Assembly (NCBI GenBank): GCA_022559985.1
Contig: JAFJTR010000057.1
Span: 1-64,000, forward strand
DNA length: 64,000 nucleotides
Reading direction: 5' to 3'
Source: Parastagonospora avenae f. sp. tritici 18332-5
Taxonomy: Eukaryota; Ascomycota; Dothideomycetes; Pleosporales; Phaeosphaeriaceae
The notes beneath the pieces are model-generated. The model was not told the origin of the DNA and searched no databases. It saw nothing but the letters and a program-made list of their open reading frames with translations. How positions within the stretch are numbered: the first letter of the stretch is position 1; the number at the start of each line of letters is the position of its first letter. This document shows positions 47,321-59,610 of the stretch, one piece after another. Made by a program: the position numbers and the translations under genes.

Positions 47321-48955
47321 TTAAAAAACTGTTCCATCCGACAAGATCATGATTGGTGGCTCTTTGGTGTTGGGCCGTGACACTTCTGCGATTTCGCGGC
47401 CGCCCTGTAAACTTTGTTAGCTACATGCCGCACGGCAGCCCAGCATGTGATTCGGCTCACCTTCCAGCTCCCTGCCTCGAGCATCTGCGCCAGGTTCAAT
47501 CTGTCGGAACCGCTCAGGCCAAGCATTTTGTTGACGTCTACCAGCAGGTCGTCTAATAACCCAACCGTGACTGCGCGCCACTCGACAATCACATCGTCGT
47601 CGGCTGTAAACATGGGCACAACTTCCATGCTTGGTTGTCCTTTGGTCTTGGCGTTGTGCTCGTATTGCGCGAGTCCGCGCTTTGAGTCCTCTGGCTTGAG
47701 TGTCAGAAGTCCAGTGTCGATGAAGAGTCCGCCGTTGCGGTATTCTGGCAGACCGGTCAGGAGCTCTGCACCTGCAAAGTGCACGTGAAGCAGCCTCGTC
47801 ATGGGGACCATGAGCGAGTATGTCAGCCATTGGGTGAGCTTGTGGAAGGGAACAATATTTTCCCAGGGGTGGGTTGGATGCGATGGCATGACGGAGCACG
47901 GCCAGGCGTCGCCGATGGGGAAGCCATCGATTTGCGTCCTTGAGGCTGGCCAGATGGGGGTCAGACTGTCCATGAGCGTGTTCCAGAGCGTGGGCAGGGG
48001 AATGATGGGGACCGATGATGCCTGCGTTGTCGGGTGCGAAAGCAGATAGTCTAAACGTGTTAGTCAAAGGACATGGTCGAAGTGCCACAGCAATTACCAA
48101 GCATGTTTCCTGGACGCGCCTCGAGCCCAAATATTTCCTGGTTTCGCAGAGCTTCTGAGAGTCTCAGGAGAAGGGTGGTGCGGCCCTCGAGGCCGTCAAG
48201 CGGGTTGCTGTCAGTGACCTGCAGACCGCGCGCCATGATGGCGACGTCCAGCTTGCTCAGGCCGGCGCTGTCGACCTGGCACGGCTCCCTGGGGTCGCTG
48301 CTGAAGACGCCGGCCTTGAACATCTCCAGACTGGCGACGGCGAGGCCTTCGCTGCGGCGGTAGATCCTGCCCGACTCTTTGCTCTTGTACTGCCACTTGG
48401 TGCCGGCGCCCGCGTCGAGAAGCACCGAGACAAGGAACAGGTCGAGCAGACGGCGCGTGCGTTCCTGATTGTCAACGGTCGAGGGCCACGACGCCATCAG
48501 CTGGTCGATGCGCGGACGGCCGCCAACATCAAAGTGCTGCCAGCGGCCATGGGGTGGGATGGAGGCGTAGTCGGGCGCATAGTCTCGCTGTGACACCCGT
48601 CAGCTGCACGTAAGTCGCTCCTTCCTCTTGCAATTCCTACCTTGATGATGGACACTACAAAACTGGCGACGTCGTGGAACTTGGTCATGTCGACGGTAAA
48701 GTGCTTGAGCTGGTTCATTTTGGCCTTTTCCAGCACCAGCTTGGAGCGCTCGCGCACGGCATAGATGCTGCGCAGGTAGCCGGCGGGGTCCAGCGCTGGG
48801 TCGGGTGCCTTGGGGAGAGGCACGTCTGGGAAGCTCGTGGGCCTGGAGCCGTTGGGTGTGGGGCCAGGGGAGCGCAGAGAGCCATTGGACGAGTTCGGCT
48901 GGCTGCCGTTGGGGGAGACGATGGGCTTGGAGCCCTTGCGGCCGAAGAGTCTCAT
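47321..48955 (-). CDS. urc4: Urc4/Urg3 family protein (DUF1688), uracil catabolism
   Basis: Four exons, 48955-48641, 48587-48098, 48050-47461 and 47404-47321 (492 residues), all in phase. The N-terminal 40 residues are Ser/Pro/Asn-rich and disordered, beginning MRLFGRKGSKP. The DUF1688 body includes DVGGRPRIDQLMASW, AGTKWQYKSKESG, NPLDGLEGRTTLLLRL, PFHKLTQWLTYSLM and HFAGAELLTGLPEYRNGG; the last exon restores the conserved end GGREIAEV...PPIMILSDGTVF. URC4 is one of the genes needed for the reductive-independent URC uracil degradation route known from some yeasts; its chemical step is unclear. The junction at 47404/47461 corrects a wrong C-terminus that reading straight through would give. 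Confidence 0.9.
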
Positions 48956-51712
48956 GATGGCGGCGGCGACAACAGCAGAGAGCGCGAGGGTTGCAGGCGG
49001 AAGGTGCGGTCGAGGAGAGCTCCTGCAGCAGTTTAGCAGTTTGGGGATCTCTGGGAAGGCACGGCCGGCGTCGAGGGCGGCGTTCAAAGAATCCACATTT
49101 GATTCCAGTTCGAACGAGCCCGAGCCCGAGGAAGCTAGCGCGCGGTTCGCGTAGGGGTGCATGGGCTCGAGCGCCGGCTGGGAGATCCTTGGTCCTTGGG
49201 CTTGGACAAAGAAACGCCAAACTCCATCACACGTGCCATCGGGGCATCACCCATAGCTTTCACTGTCTGCCACCGCCAGCCCAGGGTCCGCGCCGAGGAG
49301 ATCATATAGACTAGTCGGCCTCGTATATGTGCTTGTGCTGGACCGCGATGCTGGACAGCCTGACACCGTCTCCATGACCGCCTTCAGCCTGCTGGCTGTC
49401 TGTCTCGAAGCCCTTCCGTCGCCAGCGCGCGAATCTACGCCGTATCCTGAATGACTCCACATTCCGCACCAAGTGCATTTGACAAGCCCTCACCCTGAAC
49501 CACCCGGCTTCAGATCAAGGGCCATCGCGTCGCTTCCAGCAACCTGCATGCAACATGCGACATGCAGCAGACCGTTTGGTTGCGCACTGCACGATTCCCC
49601 GACCCTGTCTGCTCGAGCATCGCGCTGCAGGGTCTCGCTTCTCGTTCTTCTGTGCGACTTCCAAGTTCCAACCGTCGGAGCATCGTCCCTTTTTCTATAA
49701 AGTTCACGCGACTTGTGCACTTGCTCCGCTCTCCGTGTCCATCGCTTTTTCGGGGGTCCTAGAATCGTCTCCTTGCGGCTAAGCTCCAATACTCGGCCCT
49801 ACTCCCGCGCATAACCACGCCGCGAGCTGCATTACTCACGAAACGCTATCTTTCTTGATGTTCCAATTTCAATACCTAGCCACTCGGCTCACAGAATCTT
49901 GCAGAATCACACCATCACTGACATGCAATCGCCCCCAAGCGACAGTACCACCAGCAGACAGGTTCAGGCACGTCGGCATCATCATCGGTCAGAAGAGACG
50001 GGGGACTGACGGGATGCGATTCGAGCCAGTACACAGAACCGCGGCCATGGGTCGCGGGTTGGCGGGTCGGCAAATCCGTCTGGCCGAGCATCTGAGCGTC
50101 CGAAGCTGCAGGTTTTGACGAAAGCTGGGATCAAGAGGCCCGTTCGTTCCCTGCCTCAATCCAGGTATCAATGCCTATTAACCGCAACAAACACTTAAAA
50201 AGAACATCAGTTCCAGTTTTCCGTGACGCGTAAATCTGCACCCGCGAGCTCTGCCGCTTCCAGCGGGAAATGCGAATGCTACTCTTCGGCCCGAGTCATG
50301 CTACGGTACGCGGAACCTGAGCCCTCATTTGGAGCCATGGACCATGGAGAAAAGCCTTGTCAGGGGTCGAACAGCAGTCGGGAGCCGCCGCCCACACCAG
50401 GCCGTGCTTCCTCTCCGCGGTCGTGGTCGTGGATCGATGGCGCCCACTGACCATATCTTAACTCGAGGGCCACGAGTAAGAACCTGGTCTGGCCGCCACA
50501 GATCATCGTGATCACCCGTTCACACGTGAGGAACTGGATCAGCATTGATGTTTTTCCACACTGTATAATACGCACATGCAAACCGTTCACACATACGTTG
50601 CAGGTACTTTGTGATTGTCCCAACAAGATTACATTAACCGGTCAGCAGTGACATTTGGCAACGGTCCGGCCACGCAGAATGCCGTGCAGGACGAGCGGCT
50701 ATGCGCCTGTCGGTATGCGATGCGGTTGTCCATTGCCGCTTCACAAGTGGTGCGCACACAGTTGAAAGGAAGCAAGATCAGCGAACGTCATTTCGGCACG
50801 TCACGGCAAGACAATATTCTGCCCAGATGGCAAGAGTTGCACGCAGGGGATTATCGACGCACGTTTTGTTTCACACAGACGTGCTCTGCCTGGTGGAGCA
50901 ATGGAGATATGTGCAGGAAATTACCAACACAACTGCTCGCAGCCCCCGATAGTGACGGGCAGGTCTCTGGGGGATCTACTCAATATCGCACTGATTTTGG
51001 CATCAGTCACACGTCTTCCACGTGACTGTATTCGAGGATTGGAAAAAAAGCCGTCAGCCGCTCTGATAGGGCAATTCTGCCCGGCAATGCGGCTCAAATG
51101 TGCCGACAATCTTTTGCTTTCCAAGTGTACAGTACTAGGAGACGAGCTGGAACGATTCAATTCGCAGTTAGGGAACCGCGTAGCCTACTACTGACGATGG
51201 ACAGTAACCATCAACTACACGTACTATACAGCATAGACACTATGCCATGCCTCAATAAGAATGGCTCTCACACGCGATTGGCTGTAAGAAGAAGGCGAGC
51301 TGAAGATGTATAAGAGGATCATTTGGCTTGAGGTCGTGGTTGCTTCACTCGCATATTACAGCTTACGTTTTGACGCCAAATTTCTTGCCCTTATGTCTGT
51401 GTGACTAACAAGGCATACCGCGGTAGCGGGAACACTTGCACGCCGATTCTGCCTTACAAGCGTGGCTGCGAGACTTGCTAGGTCTTGCAATAATTTCTGT
51501 GATTCTCCCCAACTACTCCCCAACTCTTCGGACTGGACCCTGCATTTCGGATGGTGATGGTTGGCTCACGTGCATGAGTGGCTGTGCGTGTGGCGCACGA
51601 AGCAAGCGCGACCGACAGGCATGCATTGCGAAACCAACTGTACACCTTGCAATCATATCATGACCTACTCGTCCACATATCGATTCTTCGCCTTCTCATA
51701 CTCGGCCAAACA
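48956..51712. other. 2.75 kb divergent gene-free block
   Basis: Lies between the Urc4 and Swa2-like genes. Only overlapping chance frames are present; no tRNA or transposon features recognised. Confidence 0.45.
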
Positions 51713-54622
51713 ATGGACGATCTAGCTGGCCTTGACTGGTCTCAGCCCGCCAAAAAGCCCGTCAACACCCCCGCGGCCTTCCCTCCATACCGCCAGAGCC
51801 CCACACCGCAACTCTCTGGCCGCTCGACGCCCCTCGTTGGCCTTCCCACGCAGCAATCTGGAGCTCGAGCGTCTCCTGCTGCTGCATCCGCCTTTAAGCC
51901 GCCGTCGAAACCTACGACCCCCGCAAACGACAGCTTCGCTGGTCTCGTGTCCATCAACAGCGGTAAAGCTGCGACGAACAACCTCTCGCTACAAGAACGA
52001 CAGAAGCAAATACAGGAGGAGAAGCTCAAGCAAGAAATTGAAAGGCGGAAACAATATGACGCGACCTTTGGAGGTGCGGATTCGAGCCATTGGGACACTC
52101 TAGGCAGTGGGAAGAGCACACCAGAGCCCGCAGCATTTGGCGCGATTCGTCCAGCTGCCAATGCGACCGCGAACCAGGGTCTATCGAGGACGATCAACAA
52201 GCCATTTGCAGGCTTGGACACAAGTGCCAAGCGACCTGTTCAGTCTCCACCAGCTCAAGATGACCTTCTGGCGGCCTTCAACTCTGCGGCACCAGTCGAT
52301 GCGTCGAGCCACTTTCCTCCTGCTGCACATGGCAGCGGCCGAAGCACACCCGCCGTCAGCGCGAACGTGTCCCGGGGTCAGACACCGCTGCCACAGGCCA
52401 GCGCGAGTAATGCATTCCAAGACGACGACGACGATATGTTTGGTCTGAAGCAGATGGCACAGAAATCTGCCATGCAGGTCCCGCCGTCCCAATCGAAAGA
52501 TGACGACGATGATATACTTGGATTGCTAGGAAAGCCTATTTCAGAATTCGAGCAGCAACAGAAGCGGGCTCGGCAAGTCGAGGAGCGCCAAACTGAGGCA
52601 CGACGTCCGTCACCAGGGCCTATGAATGATCAAGATAAAGCTGTTGCCGAGCTGGTGGACATGGGCTTCCCAGCGGATAGGTCCGCGATCGCACTTGCAA
52701 CAACGGAATCTGGGCTTGATGTACAAGCAGCAGTGGGGTGGCTGTTGAACCAGGCGCACGCGGAGGCAAAACAAAAGACCGAGAGCCGTACTCAAGATCG
52801 ATCACGGCGAGACCCGGATGACTTCGAAGACCGGCCGAGACGCAATGACAGCAGGTCCAACACAAGACGAACTCGAGAGACTGAGTCTGTGCCTGCATGG
52901 ATGATGGGCGAGGAAGGACGGAGTCGATCTGGACAGCGTAAAAGAGAAGAAGGGGGGCAGGAAAAGGACGTCACTCAAATGGCTTCTGAGATCGGCACTA
53001 GTCTGTTCAAGTCAGCAAACTCGCTATGGAAGACCGGGCGGAAGCAGGTGCAGAAGGCTGTGGCAGACTTTCAACAAGATGGCGACCCAAACATGCCCAA
53101 GTGGATGCGCGATGCTCAAGCCGCAGAGAATGGCCCCCAGAAATCTGGCAAGCAAAGAGCTGCAGCAAATGCTACCGACGAAGCAATGATGCTAGAGGCG
53201 GGCGGACGACCCCCCAAGCCGTCTCGATCTCACGAATCGAGGCATGTGGACGATTTACCAGTGCGGCAAAGAAGAGACCCAGAAGCAAGACAAGACGCTT
53301 TCTCGGACCGCACGTCCTCGCGGTCTCCAGCTCCACGGCAACAGACGCCCAGTCTCGACAAGCGGCCAGCGACACGGTTGACCAGACAAGAGGTAGAAAA
53401 GCAGGGAGCGCAAGCATATATAAGCCCCGCCAGGAGGAAGAAGGCTACTCCACAACCACAGGTAGATTTATTCGCGCCTGAGCCTACACCACCTGTGCAA
53501 ACCCCACCTGCGCAAACCCCACGACAAGCCGCACCTGCTCAGTCAAACAACCCCTTCTTACAAGCAACTTCAGCGCCTAAACCAAAGACACCTGCAAGAA
53601 CACCGTCTCCTCCCAGACCTAAAGCTCCCCCGCGTAGGGTACCGCCCGTCTCTTCCTCTGCACTCAACTCCTCGTCGGCCGACCGTCAAAAGGGATCCGA
53701 AGCTTTCAAGCGAGGCGACTACACGGCTGCGCATGCTGCATATTCATCTGCACTCAGCCCCCTTCCCCAATCACATCCAGTCACAATCGTCGTGCTGTGC
53801 AATCGCGCAGTCACCAACATCAAGGTTGGTGACCCAAAGGCTGCTATTGCTGATGCCGATGCAGCTTTAGCTATAATCGGCATATCTCGGGGAGAGGGCG
53901 AGAAGATTGCTACAGGTGGTATGGAAGGCGAGAAAGACATGAAGGAGTTTTACGGTAAAGCCTTGATGCGCAAAGCTGAAGCGCTAGAAAACATGGAGAA
54001 ATGGGGTGATGCTCACAAAGTGTGGAAAGAAGCAGTGCAGAACGGCGTGGGTGGTGCTATCAGCATCTCAGGTCGCAATCGCTGCGAAAAGGCTGCAAGT
54101 GGTGGGAACAAGTCTGCTCCTCCAGCTCGCCCGGCGCCTGCCCGTAAACCCGCATCAAGACCGTCTGCAATGTCAGATCTCGGTGGTGGAGCTGCGAAGG
54201 ACTCCGAAGCTGTGAAGCGCATGAAAGCCGCTAATGCTGCAGCTGAGAAGGCAGATGACGAGAAGTTTGCCCTCACGGACCAGGTCGACGCAAAACTCAT
54301 CTCCTGGAAAGGCACAAAGTCAGACAACTTGCGGGCACTGCTGGGATCGCTGGACAAAGTACTCTGGCCCGAGGCGGGGTGGAAGAAAGTCAACATGGGC
54401 GATTTGGTCATGCCGAACAAAGTCAAGATCGTCTACATGAAGGCGATTGCAAAGGTGCATCCTGACAAAGTACGCCAATGTATTGCCTTTTGATTGAACT
54501 AGCGCTGACCATGTTACTAGATCTCACAAGCAGCGACAATCGAGCAGAAGATGATTAGTGCAGCCGTCTTTGCGACGCTCAACGAAGCTTGGGATAAGTT
54601 CAAAACGGACAACAACTTGTAG
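51713..54622 (+). CDS. swa2: Auxilin-like J protein (Swa2 type)
   Basis: Two exons, 51713-54469 and 54521-54622 (952 residues). Domains in order: a disordered N-terminus with clathrin-binding-like acidic clusters (DDDDDMFGLKQM, DDDDDILGLLGK, each with DxF/DIL-type motifs); a UBA domain at about 306-346 (AVAELVDMGFPADRSAIALA); a long Arg/Pro/Gln-rich linker; three TPR-like repeats at about 658-810 (GSEAFKRGDYTAAHAAYSSAL); and a C-terminal J domain with KVHPDK at about 915. This is the arrangement of yeast Swa2/auxilin, which recruits Hsp70 to uncoat clathrin vesicles. The HPD motif is intact and the second exon supplies the last J-domain helix (ISQAATIEQKMISAAVFATL). The start is the MDDLAGLDW methionine; an upstream in-frame ATG exists but adds unlikely sequence. 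Confidence 0.93.
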
Positions 54623-55156
54623 TCATCTTACTTTTACGACGATGTATACGATCTGGGAAGCACAACCACTTGGTTATGGGCATAGACAAACAATATTACT
54701 ATCAAAACCTCTGATGCCGTGATACTTCCCGATTTGCGCTAGCGCGCCACATGCGGCTGAATGCAAAGCAAGGTTCCTGGCAGATCCCTGTAATCTACCC
54801 CGGATTTCTCGGGCTCGGCATTATGTAACCAGCCTGGAACTTTTCACCTGTGCAGTCATCGCTTTTCACCTCGTTTTTAACGGTTGACATTGTTATCGTC
54901 GGACTAACCTCTAGCTGCGCCCTTCTTTTGCGTCTGTTACTGTCATCACCGTCCTGTCAGTTGCGATCTAACGAGCTCTTTGTGCGCACGCGGTCAATCC
55001 GCCGAAAAAATACCAGAGCATACGTCATATCAAGAGCACGCGAATTGTACGCGCATTTGGAGCAGAACGTACGCATTCAGTTGCTCTCGTGCTGCCCGTT
55101 GGAGCGTGTCATCGATCGAAGAGAGTGGTGAATTGGGCTACCACATTGTCGCAAAA
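54623..55156. other. Intergenic spacer
   Basis: 534 nt between two plus-strand genes; 3' end of one and promoter of the next. No open frame of note. Confidence 0.4.
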
Positions 55157-56333
55157 ATGTTTCCGCCATCACAGGGCTTGCGTCTTGACATTGATGCAAT
55201 AAGTCAGATCTTTGGATCTATCAGTATCGCTTGTTGGATAGGTACGTCCCCTTTTTGTCTCATCCAACTGGTACATGACTTCACGTTTCACGAAGCTAAT
55301 ACGCATCACAGTGGTTTTCTCACCTCAGATCATCGAGAACTGGAAGAGAAGCTCAGCAGATGGCTTATCAGTCGTCTTCATCGTGATATGGCTTGCTGGT
55401 GACTTCTTCAACATCATTGGCGCAGTCTTGCAAGGTGTGCTGCCAACCATGATTATCTTGGCTGTCTACTACACCTTCGCCGATATCGTGCTGCTTCTCC
55501 AATGCTTTTGGTACAAGGGCTTCACACTGCGAGACGACTACAAGAAGCCCGGAGACGACTCAGACAGCACGACAACAGCTTCGGAACAGTCACCGCTCCT
55601 CTCAGCTCAACAGCAACCGTCAAACGGATCGTACACCAACGGTAACGGAAATGGATACGACATCGCCCCACCCAGAATCTCCGACATCGACAGACGCTAT
55701 TCGTCAAACTCCCAAAGCTCATTCCGCGAACGCTTCCTCTCCATCGACGGCACCCATCTCTCGCCCGTCACGCCTCTGCACGACGACCCATCCCAGACCG
55801 CCACCCCACCGCGCGCCCCGCTCGCTCAATCCACTCTACAAACAGTCCTCTTCAATCTCGGCACCATCCTCCTCGTCATCGCCGCCGGCATCTTTGGCTG
55901 GTACCTCAGTGCCTCGCGCGCCCCACCGCCGCACCACAGCCACGCCCCCTCCTCCGAATCCACCCTGCACTTCAACCTCTGGGGCCAGATCTCCGGCTAC
56001 GTGTGCGCGCTGCTCTATCTCGGCTCGCGCGTGCCCCAGCTCCTACTCAACTACCGCCGCAAATCCACCGACGGCATCAGTATGCTGTTCTTCCTGTTTG
56101 CCTGCCTGGGCAATCTCACATACGTACTGAGCATCCTCGTGTACAAGCCGCGGTGTGCCGGACACCATGGCAGCTGTGCGGAGGGCGAGGCGCGCCGCGT
56201 GTATGGAAAGTATGTGGCTGTGAATTTCAGCTGGTTGTTGGGGAGTTTTGGCACGTTGGTTTTGGATGCGTGTGTGTTTGTGCAGTATTTTATGTATAGG
56301 AAGGAGGAGGAGAGTGATGGGGAGGATGAGTAG
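55157..56333 (+). CDS. PQ-loop repeat vacuolar transporter (Ypq/Rtc2-like)
   Basis: Two exons, 55157-55241 and 55312-56333 (368 residues). Two PQ-loop motifs are visible: VVFSPQIIENWKRSSADGLS near residue 30 and RVPQLLLNYRRKSTDGIS near residue 268. Seven transmembrane helices are plausible (for example LSVVFIVIWLAGDFFNIIG, MIILAVYYTFADIVLLLQCF, ISMLFFLFACLGNLTYVLS). Between helices 3 and 4 lies a roughly 110-residue Ser/Thr-rich cytoplasmic loop with SEQSPLL, a dileucine-type sorting signal. The family (yeast Ypq1-3, human PQLC2) exports cationic amino acids from vacuole or lysosome, so vacuolar membrane is likely. The first exon ends in the first helix. Confidence 0.9.
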
Positions 56334-56596
56334 GGGGTGCGAGTATGTCATATTTTTGGAAAAAGGGAAAAAGGGGGGTTTGGGAAAAGTGCGTCGTTTG
56401 GTATGTTGGAATCGAATCGTTTGTTGGGCGGGATGGCGCTTTAGGATGCATGTATGCTCGTTTGTTCAGTTCGTGCCCGACTTGGGCCGTATATATACTT
56501 CATCTTCGCATCTTCCTCCCTTTCTCCCATTTAAAATCCCTCTTCTTCCTTGCATTCAAAACTCATTCAATATCCCCTGTTCTTCCATCCATCACC

Positions 56597-56829
56597 ATGC
56601 CCGCATCTACCCTACACATCCTCGTTCACAAAGCCTCTTCCCTAATCCACCACTACCCCAAACGCTTCTCCGACATTGAGACCGTGAAGGTGTACATCTC
56701 CGAGCTCAGCAGCCTCGACCTCACCAACCCAGTCGACAGCAAAGTAGCTTTCCTCGTCGCCATCCGCGCCTTCGAAGATGGCGAATTCCACCTCGATGTC
56801 CTCCCGCCCAACCGCAAAGTCCTGCGAAG

Positions 56830-56902
<73 letters not shown>

Positions 56903-58074
56903 ACCTCCAAGAGGCCCCTGCCCCCCCCCCCCCCCCCCCCCCACCCCGCGGCCGCCGCCCCCCCCCCCCCCCCCCCCCCCCCACCCCCCCCTTCTCCCCC
57001 TCATACCCACACTTGATTCAGATAGCTAAAAACGATAGATGCCATCGAATCCGCCATCTCCACCCTCCTCCCGCAAATCCCGTCTTGGCCGCCTACACTC
57101 CCCTCCGTGTCCCACGCGCAATCACACATCACCACGACGTGTCCCAGCGTAAGGGAATTGACGTTCGCTGGTCTACCAGACGCCAAATTCCAGTCCTACG
57201 TGACGTTCAACACCGCGCGACGCGCCTGGGAAGGTCATGCTTTTGATCTGAGACAAGTGCCGGAGGGGTGGAAGCGTAAAGACCTCCCCCCTACATCCCT
57301 ATCAGGTACCCATTCCCCTCTCTCATACTTCACCATCTGACATACGAGCAGCTGCCATCCAGCGCGACATCGACCGCCTGACCCCGCTGCTACCGCCCTG
57401 GCCCGCGCGCTTCTCGCACCTGAATGCCGCGCGCGATTGGGTTAGAAAGTGCGCGGAGAAGAAGGGGTTTCGGTATACGGGGTGGGAGGGCGTGGAGGGG
57501 GCGCGGTTTAGGTGTTTTGTGCAGTTTAATTTGGTGAGGGGGGAAGGGGGGAGGGGGGCGTTTGGGGTTGATGAGAGGGGGAGGGCGAGGGGTGGTGGTG
57601 TAGGTGAGAGGAAGATGCGGGGAAGGGAGAGGGTAGATGAGCAGACCGAGGCGGAGAGGGCGAGGATTGCGGGTGTCAGGCCGGTTTTCAAGAAGACTGG
57701 CGGTGCTGGAAGGGGTGATGAGGAAAAGCAGGTTCCGCGCTTCAACGTCAGCACCGCGCCGTACGGACAGACCTTCAAGCAGTTCAAGAGTCGCGTTGTG
57801 CGTATCTTCGATGCCGATGCGGGCAAGGAGAACGAGCCGCCACTGAGCCCGACGGATTCCATGGAGCCGCTTGCTACTATCGAGGAGGAGGACGAGGGAA
57901 CTGGTGAAGATGCCGCGGAAGAGGATGAGAAGGTTGATGAGGGCGAGAAGGAGAAGCCGGATCCTTTCGCAGTATGTCGCTTGCGGTCCTGGTGAGAGTG
58001 TAGCTGACTCCTTTGAACAGGCCCTCGTTGCTGATCTTCGGCGCGAGTTCATTCTCAAGGCTGCGTTTGACTAG
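56597..58074 (+). CDS. Unknown protein with acidic C-terminus; intron 1 holds a C homopolymer
   Basis: Four exons, 56597-56828, 57039-57305, 57352-57971 and 58021-58074 (390 residues, phases consistent). The N-terminal two exons form a mixed alpha/beta part (TLHILVHKASSLIHHYPKRF, ETVKVYISELSSLDL, HFLVAIRAFEDGEFHLDVL-like, SYVTFNTARRAWEGHAFDL). Exon 3 is Arg/Gly/Glu-rich, followed by a strongly acidic stretch (ATIEEEDEGTGEDAAEEDEK), and the last exon adds ALVADLRREFILKAAFD. I do not recognise the family. The start and the first intron are supported by a GTAAC donor and a CTAAAAAC branch near a GATAG acceptor; reading through the intron would give an artificial polyproline protein. Function unknown. 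Confidence 0.7.
56833..56982. repeat. Long C homopolymers (69, 22 and 25 nt) inside an intron
   Basis: Uninterrupted C runs occur at 56833-56901, 56921-56942 and 56958-56982, separated by short C-rich spacers. They sit inside the first intron of the 390-residue protein gene. The opposite strand would be G-tract DNA able to form quadruplexes. Run lengths in an assembly of this kind of sequence should not be trusted. Confidence 0.9.
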
Positions 58075-58343
58075 GCGATTTGGTGGGCTGGATGACGGGG
58101 AGAAAAGTTTTGTGTTCCTTGGTTTGCAAATGCGTGTTGTGGAATTCTTGCTGGAAAGTTATTGTCTTTCATTTTCCTTTCGAGATGTTGATGCTTTCTG
58201 AGCGAAACTGGTTGGCATTGAAATGCATGTTCTCGGCGGCGAATTGGACTGCCATTCATCAGTCCCCCAAGATCTCCACCCAATATACACTTCCATACAA
58301 CATCCAAACCCCCAACCCTCCCTCAAACCCAAAAACCACAAAT

Positions 58344-59021
58344 TCATCCCGACTTCCCCTCCTTCTCCGCCTTAATCCTCCTTACCTCCGCTTCAATTCC
58401 CCCTTCCACCTCCCCCTGCAGCTTCTTATAAAACCCCATCTTAAACAACACCTCATACCACACAAACAACGGCGCCAAAAACAGCGCCTGCACAAGATTA
58501 TCCAGCAGCGCAGGCTTCCTGCCCTCGAACTTCCCATGTCCGACGAACTGCGCTATCCAGCTAACCACATGCACCGCGATGGCAATCGCGTTCACGCGCG
58601 TGCTGTTGAATTTGAAAAGCAGCTTGTTGGCGAGCGCTGCGGCGCCGAGGATTAAGGGTGTGGCCGTCAGACCGGCGATGTTGGGGGAGAGAGCGAGGTA
58701 GAGCGTGGAGTAGGTGAGGGCGGCGAGGGTGCCGAGGTTGAGGGGGAGGTTGAGACGGTGCAGGAGGGCGGGGGTGCGGAGGGGAGGTGTGTTGGAGCCC
58801 TGGGAGTGTGTTAGATACAACGACTTATGTTGAGGTAGAGCAGACGTACGAATACAAACCCCGTGGCTAGGAGGACGGGCACGCATGCGATGTGGATCGC
58901 GACATTCGTGGGGTCGCGGTGGTATGCGCCATACTGCAACCCTATTAGCTGTAAATCACAAGAGGTGAGGATCATAGTAGCGCACGAAGACGAGGTTCTT
59001 CTTCAAATCAAACAGCGGCAT
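58344..59021 (-). CDS. mpo1: Mpo1-like protein (DUF962), endoplasmic reticulum dioxygenase
   Basis: Three exons, 59021-58986, 58933-58850 and 58799-58344 (191 residues); introns 52 and 50 nt, both phase 0. Begins MPLFDLKKNLVF, then YGAYHRDPTNVAIHIACVP (His ligands) and, after a hydrophobic middle with about three transmembrane helices, HVVSWIAQFVGHGKFEGRKP and the conserved ALLDNLVQALFLAPLFVWYE. This is the YGL010w/Mpo1 pattern; Mpo1 is an Fe(II)-dependent dioxygenase that shortens 2-hydroxy fatty acids during phytosphingosine breakdown in the ER. All conserved histidines are present. The first exon encodes only twelve residues, so it is easily missed. The C-terminal tail is Lys/Glu-rich. Confidence 0.9.
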
Positions 59022-59610
59022 GGTGAATCACGGTGCTGTCGTGGACTGCAAGTGTGAAGGTGAGATTCGACGCGGGGCCCTCCACACTCAAGATATGCAT
59101 CCTTCAGCCCCGGCATCAGCATGCGCATGTCTTCAATTGGCTGTTCGCTCGGATCACACCATCGGTTTCCGCGACGCTTGGCCGTCCGAACGGTGCTCGC
59201 TTCGTGCGAGGGTGTCGTACCGAGGCATAGTCATCGGACGTGGTTGCTGATTGGGGATGCGACATCTGAACGCCGCGGTGATCCGCAGTGGAGAGAGAAC
59301 CACGCGCTAGATCGTGGGCTATGTGGGGAAGGGACGGTAGCGCGGCGTTTCTATCTGGACGTCGTCCGACTTTGACAAGCAGAGTCTCTGATGTTGATTG
59401 GGGTTTGTGTGAAAGGCGAATCACGTCATATGTGGACAAAGGCAAGGGGATATGAGGGTATGCATTCATCCAGAATTATCATGGCTGTGGAGACGACTTA
59501 ACTTCGCGCAACCGCTGACCTAAACGCATCATTCGGACTACGATATGCCCTTCAAACATCTGAATCTACTAATCTAGCTACCTGTATCAAAAATCGGGAA
59601 TGTCCGCCAT
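59022..59610. other. Intergenic spacer
   Basis: 589 nt between two minus-strand genes, presumably the promoter of the DUF962 gene; no open frame of note. Confidence 0.4.

Noticed and set aside
46900..47337. 145-codon minus-strand open frame
   Set aside because: Its start overlaps the last exon of the Urc4 gene and the composition is not protein-like; more likely 3' untranslated sequence.
56642..57029. Polyglycine and polyproline proteins on both strands
   Set aside because: They are produced only by reading through the C homopolymers, which lie inside an intron.
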